From: JAZDMK01 sp043800975
GTDB taxonomy: Bacteria > Bacteroidota > Bacteroidia > Bacteroidales > JAHJDW01
DNA length: 30,092 nt
Direction of reading: 5' to 3'
Assembly (NCBI GenBank): GCA_043800975.1
Contig: JAZDMK010000107.1
Coordinates: forward strand, 1-30,092
In this document: positions 30,022 through 30,092 of the stretch, one piece after another
Position numbering within the stretch: the first letter of the stretch is position 1
Layout of the letters: each line of letters starts with the position of its first letter
Notes under the pieces: generated by a model
Seen by the model: the letters and a program-made list of their open reading frames with translations, nothing else
Database searches by the model: none
Told to the model about the DNA's origin: nothing
Translations under genes and position numbers: made by a program

Positions 30022-30092
30022 GTCTGTTTCCTAAACTTAAACTAAGTTTGACGAAATTTTCATTTTGAAAAAAGCGATCGTATCGGTTACCA

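Overview
The window looks like chromosome of a Bacteroidota bacterium (Flavobacteriales, Chitinophagales or Sphingobacteriales-like; I cannot place it lower). Four things point there. Seven predicted secreted proteins end in a type IX secretion system (T9SS) type A sorting domain of about 65-75 residues (F/Y-P-N-P start, G-x-Y-x-V/L near the end). One protein matches the Bacteroidota-restricted DUF5606 family. Eleven start sites have a TAnnTTTG element (the Bacteroidota sigma -7 box) a short way upstream. Shine-Dalgarno sequences are generally absent. I see no phage, integrase, insertion sequence, tRNA or rRNA.

Layout. 1-867 (-): N-terminal part of an RhlE-type DEAD-box helicase, cut by the window edge. 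1068-5732 (-): a secreted, probably outer-membrane protein; an MsbA-like ABC exporter; a lipocalin-like lipoprotein; and purB. 5733-6102: an intergenic patch of five short palindromes (REP-like). 6103-21480: an accessory island dominated by secreted proteins: six T9SS cargo genes, a periplasmic protein made of two tandem CxxC domains, and an 837-residue membrane protein with a spermidine-synthase-like C-terminal domain. 21481-23401: a gene-poor stretch with a relic of a T9SS sorting domain, an interspersed repeat, an uncharacterised 229-residue FnIII-like protein, and a striking 357-bp array of 21-bp units. 23402-25534 (+): a tight operon DUF5606-pyrK-pyrD. 25572-27429 (+): a small secreted protein and a GT39-like membrane glycosyltransferase. 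27457-28473 (-): murB. 28593-29966 (+): a seventh T9SS cargo protein with BNR/Asp-box repeats and a strong terminator.

How it fits together. The housekeeping genes cover purine synthesis (purB), pyrimidine synthesis (pyrK/pyrD, a class 1B dihydroorotate dehydrogenase), peptidoglycan precursors (murB), lipid or drug export (MsbA-like) and RNA remodelling. The accessory genes encode cell-surface or secreted multidomain proteins that would be exported by Sec, passed through the T9SS and anchored or released at the surface; the T9SS machinery itself is not in the window.

Most worth a second look: (1) the 21-bp two-type alternating array at 22912-23268, with no spacers and long open frames on both strands; (2) evidence that the 3' ends of T9SS cargo genes (sorting domain, stop codon and terminator) behave as a recurring cassette, with two detached relics; (3) the tandemly duplicated CxxC protein at 10411-11448.
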